Below the pieces are notes generated by a model that was not told the origin of the DNA, ran no database searches, and worked only from the letters and a program-made list of their open reading frames with translations. A stretch of DNA of 64,000 bases from Cucumis sativus (Eukaryota; Streptophyta; Magnoliopsida; Cucurbitales; Cucurbitaceae). The position numbers and the translations under genes are program-made. Shown piece by piece: positions 60,613-64,000 of this stretch (the stretch's first letter is position 1; the number at the start of each line of letters is the position of its first letter). The DNA is taken from NCBI RefSeq assembly GCF_000004075.3, contig NC_026660.2, positions 17,689,837-17,753,836 on the forward strand, given 5' to 3'.

Positions 60613-62900
60613 TTTTTAAAATTAAATATTTCAGACCTTCGAGGTTTATTAATTAATTTAAAGTAATTATGAAGTAGAATTTTAAATTTAATTTTAGGAG
60701 ATGAAATTAGTGAAATTTAATTAATTAATTATAATTAGCTTGGTTATTTTAATTTATTAATGTGCATTAAAACTGGAGATGAAAAATAAATATTTAGTAA
60801 AAATTTGTGGTTAAAAATATAAATATTCAAATATAAATGTTGAATTGAAACAAAATTCAAAATATCAATTCTCAAACTTCAAAACTTAATAACTAATTTG
60901 GTATAACATTTTAAAACCTAAAGACTAAATACAAACTACTCCTCAAATCCAATGAGTAAAAGAGATTTTTTTTTCTTTTTAAAATCATGATTTTTACTCA
61001 GCTTTTATTCAATAACCATTTCGAGTTTTACGTGTTTTTAAATTTTTGTTTATTAAAAACAAAAACCATTTGGTACCGTATTTTGTTTTCTATTTTTTCT
61101 TAAGTCTTATCTTTCATTTTCGAATTTTCATACAAAATTTAAAAACAAGTTTCTTGATTAAAAAAACCAAAGTTTCTCTCTTTTAGAAAAGAAATAGGTT
61201 AGATATAACCATTGCATTGGATGATCCTCTTTGATAGTCAAATTAAACTCTGGGGATACTATCAAAGCTCATTTAGATAGATTATAGCTTGTTGGGATGA
61301 GTTAATTGTTGAATTGAGAAATTTTGTTTGGGAGTTTTTTAAATAATTAAGTTCATTTCTTGTCATTTTGTTGGGTGTTTGAAATTACTATTTTTATTTC
61401 GTTCAAATCACATAATTGTTTAAGTTATTTTACAAATTAAAATACACTATTATTTATTATATTCACATTATACTTATTTTATGCAATTCATTTCCCCTAC
61501 CATGGTTGAAACCTTAGAAGGCAAAGTTTGCTATTTGTTTTTCAAAATTCAAGTATACAAAGTTTGAAATCTTACCTTAAATCACATGTCAAGCGATCAA
61601 TTAATTACTGTTATCTAATTGTTTTATTTTTGTTAGAGGTGTAATCACGTGATTTGAATTACAAGACATATTTTTGGGTTATTTGGATTAACGGAATGAA
61701 TTTAGTTTCTAACCTAACTCAATTCACAGTCGAATCGTAAAGATTGAGAGATATGAGATTTGACGAGAAGATCGAAGATGGAGGAGAGTTGGAGACTGAA
61801 ACATGAGATATATAACGAGATTTAAGATCAGAGGAGATTGAGAACTGAGATTTGAGACAGAGGAGACAGAGAAATGAGATTTGAGACAGAGGAGAGTCGA
61901 AGGAGACAAAGGAGGAGAGACGGAGAAGAGACGAAAAGATGGAGGAGAGTCGAAGAAGATACAAAGAAGATGGTTGAGGTGAAGCGTGAGAAGAGAAGGT
62001 GAGGCGTGAACCTGAAGGCGCGCGAGGGAGAGGACTTCTAATGTGAGGCTAATTTTGATTAAGTTTTATTAAATTATATATATATTGAATTAATTCGGAT
62101 TGAATTTGGTTGAACCAAATTTTCCAATTCCTTGAAGGGCGAGATCCAATTCAATTCAAAAAATCAATTTTTTTAATCCAATCCATAATGAGTTGAATAG
62201 TCTGAATTATTCTAGTTGTGGTTATTCTTACACCCCTAATTTTTATTATAACTACCTGCATAATATTTTAGGATGGGTTTGGAGTGGGGATTTAGGAGAA
62301 TTAAGATTAGAACTAAAGCTCAATCCTTGTTTAAACCAAATGTTTGAATAAATGAAGATTAGGGTTATCCTAATCCACATAATCCTATCATTTTTCTTAT
62401 CTTCACTCCCTTTTCTTAGACTTCTACCGGTTTCTACAAATCCTAGACTAAGAAGCACAACTCCCTTTCCAATGGCCAACTACCATCATGAGATTATTTT
62501 TACGATATGATAGAGTATTATACATAAAACAACAACTAAATAAAGTATAAACTACATCTAATTCCACAATCCACCTTCTAAACGAAAAGGCAAGAATATT
62601 AAAAAGTCAATTTAAAAAAAAAAAAAAACCTAGACAAATAATTTTAAGTTGAGTAAAAATGACTGCAGTTCAAATAAAACACCTCAAATTTAAAAAACTA
62701 AATTTAAAGTTTCTTTTATTTATAATAGTTTTGACAAAATCTCTTATTTAAATCAATAAAAACTTAGGTGAAACAGACATTTATATTCTTCTATATATTG
62801 TTTTTAAGGTGATAAAGTTTTTGTCACTCCCAATTTAAAATATTTGAAATTAGGGTAAGAATTAAAAAGATAAAGAGCGTACTTATTTTGAATACACCAT
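60613..62900. other. Intergenic, AT-rich, contains a MITE-like element
   Basis: No gene is recognised. It holds the element at 61633-62240. Stretches near 61260-61480 and 62270-62400 resemble worn transposon ends (GGTTTGGAGTGGGGATTTAG), but borders cannot be drawn. Confidence 0.5.
61633..62240. mobile_element. MITE-like element with short terminal inverted repeats
   Basis: The left end TTAGAGGTGTAA and the right end TTACACCCCTAA are inverted copies with one mismatch. The interior holds a purine-rich, repetitive block (61735-62030, units like GAGATTTGAGACAGAGGAGA) and GC-rich GGCGCGCGAGGGAG. No transposase is present. The minus-strand ORF across the purine block is low-complexity Ser/Leu and is not a gene. 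No clear target duplication was found. Confidence 0.5.
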
Positions 62901-62979
62901 CGGCCCGACGGCTTGACGATAGTATACTCTATAGTGTATGTAGGCCTTAATATTTTTCTGTGGCCGCTACTTTTAAATT

Positions 62980-63440
62980 AAATTAATTTTCAAAACATTA
63001 CAAAATTGAAAAAAAACAAAATCCATCTTCTTCGAGCCATACTTTTCCCTTTTGAACTCGTCTCTCCCTCTCCTTCTCCCCCTCCCTCTCCCCCTCCCTC
63101 TCCCCGCTTCCACAACAACAAGCTTCATACTCAGGTACAATCTCTCTACTAAATTCCTAATTTCATCCCTTACCACGTATATTCTTCCATCCTTTGTTCT
63201 TCATCCACTGCTCTCCCACCTCCCACCCCCGCTCTTTAACCTTTGCCGACTCACTTTCTTTTCTTCTCGTCGATGCGTCCACATAAAACGAATGAGTACA
63301 GGAAACACTGTTTCAATCTTTCTAACTTTTTTGGCTGTACATGATTTGGATTTTGTTTCAGAGCTCAGCAAAATTGCAAACCGTCTTGACTCTATGAGTT
63401 TGACCTGTTGCATTTCTCTCTACTCAATTCCACCTTGACT
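62980..63440 (+). other. Possible first exon(s) of a gene running off the right edge
   Basis: A strong pyrimidine tract of CTCCCT units at 63062-63105 is followed by a possible donor (ACTCAG then GTACAATC at about 63135). This looks like a plant 5' UTR exon with a leader intron. A second stretch near 63290-63435 contains an ATG ORF (MSTGNTVSIFLTF...ELSKIANRLDSMSL) without a recognisable domain. Whether it is translated is unclear. The main coding part, if any, would be beyond 64000. Confidence 0.3.
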
Positions 63441-64000
63441 CTTAATTTTTCTTCATTATGTCTCACTTCTTACAGAAATCCTTTTGCCTAGATCTGTGTT
63501 CTTACATTTTATTTCAGTGTGAATTCAAGTTGTTTGCGGAACCTTCTGTGGTTGTGTGTTTTTGTAAAATATGGTCAGTTTAGCAAGATGAAACGTTTTT
63601 GGTTTAAATCTTATTTTTATTTGTTATTTTTCAATTCTATTTTTCAGACATTCTCTCGTAGTTTCTGGATGTTCAACTTTTGCATAGAAAATTAATTTAG
63701 TTATTTATCACTTAACGAAATTCTGGATCCATTTTGAAATATGGGAATTGGCCTGTTATGTGAGTGCACCCGATTTTTTTATCTATGGGTTCACTCATGA
63801 AGTAAATGATCAAAATATGCTTTTCTGTCTAGTTTTTATTAAATAAATTTCTACACAAAGTTGTAGTACTAAAATGAAATGTTTGAATGTTAAGGGCTTG
63901 GAAGGCGGTGGTAAACATATTCGAAAGTAAATTATTCAGGCATTTGATGTATACAGTTTTTTTTTTTTTTTTTTTTTTTGCTGTATAAGATAATTTTAAC
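63441..64000. other. Right edge, AT-rich, no feature recognised
   Basis: Either intron or intergenic sequence. A poly(T) run lies at about 63958-63979. Nothing codes for a protein I recognise. Confidence 0.5.

Overview
This window is nuclear DNA of a flowering plant. It shows intron-split genes with GT/AG borders, AT-rich intergenic DNA, plant-only proteins (a chloroplast cystathionine beta-lyase, a starch branching enzyme, RLCK-VII kinases) and plant retroelements. The tRNA-derived SINEs at 36050-36182 and 50880-51070 resemble families I associate with Cucurbitaceae. A cucurbit (Cucumis or a relative) is therefore my best guess, but it is an inference.

Layout, left to right. At 336-1378 (+) lie the last two coding exons of a receptor-like cytoplasmic kinase whose start is off the left edge. 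About 10.7 kb of AT-rich intergenic DNA follows. A complete second RLCK-VII kinase sits at 12095-14024 (+, six exons). A complete peroxisomal catalase occupies 15188-18684 (-, six exons, 492 aa). After another 8 kb gene desert comes a mitochondrial ribosomal protein L21 of the NFD1 type at 26679-29182 (-, five exons, 270 aa). Cystathionine beta-lyase spans 33170-40623 (+, thirteen exons, 459 aa). A small basic protein of unknown function lies at 41719-42476 (+). A young, nearly intact Ty1/copia retrotransposon (42783-48016, minus orientation) has inserted just downstream of it. A class B (type I) starch branching enzyme follows at 48670-54814 (-, fourteen exons, 850 aa). Beyond it is an old, heavily broken copia element (about 55250-60530), then a MITE-like element (61633-62240). 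At the right edge a pyrimidine-rich stretch may be the first exon of a gene running off the window.

The genes do not form a pathway or cluster. They are ordinary neighbours: defence or growth signalling (two RLCKs), peroxide detoxification (catalase), mitochondrial translation (L21), methionine synthesis (cystathionine beta-lyase) and starch building (branching enzyme). All exon chains were rebuilt by hand from splice borders. For the five complete conserved genes, every junction keeps the reading frame and the protein length matches the family as I know it.

The most informative material beyond the genes is the transposon record. One young copia has three different GC-rich tandem arrays in its leader and a damaged 3' end of its polyprotein. 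Four or five small retroelements (two SINEs, a LINE tail, a TRIM-like element and an unidentified ORF remnant) are parked in introns of the lyase and the branching enzyme. I found no tRNA, rRNA, microRNA or CRISPR locus that I can support, and no evidence for a new biological system.
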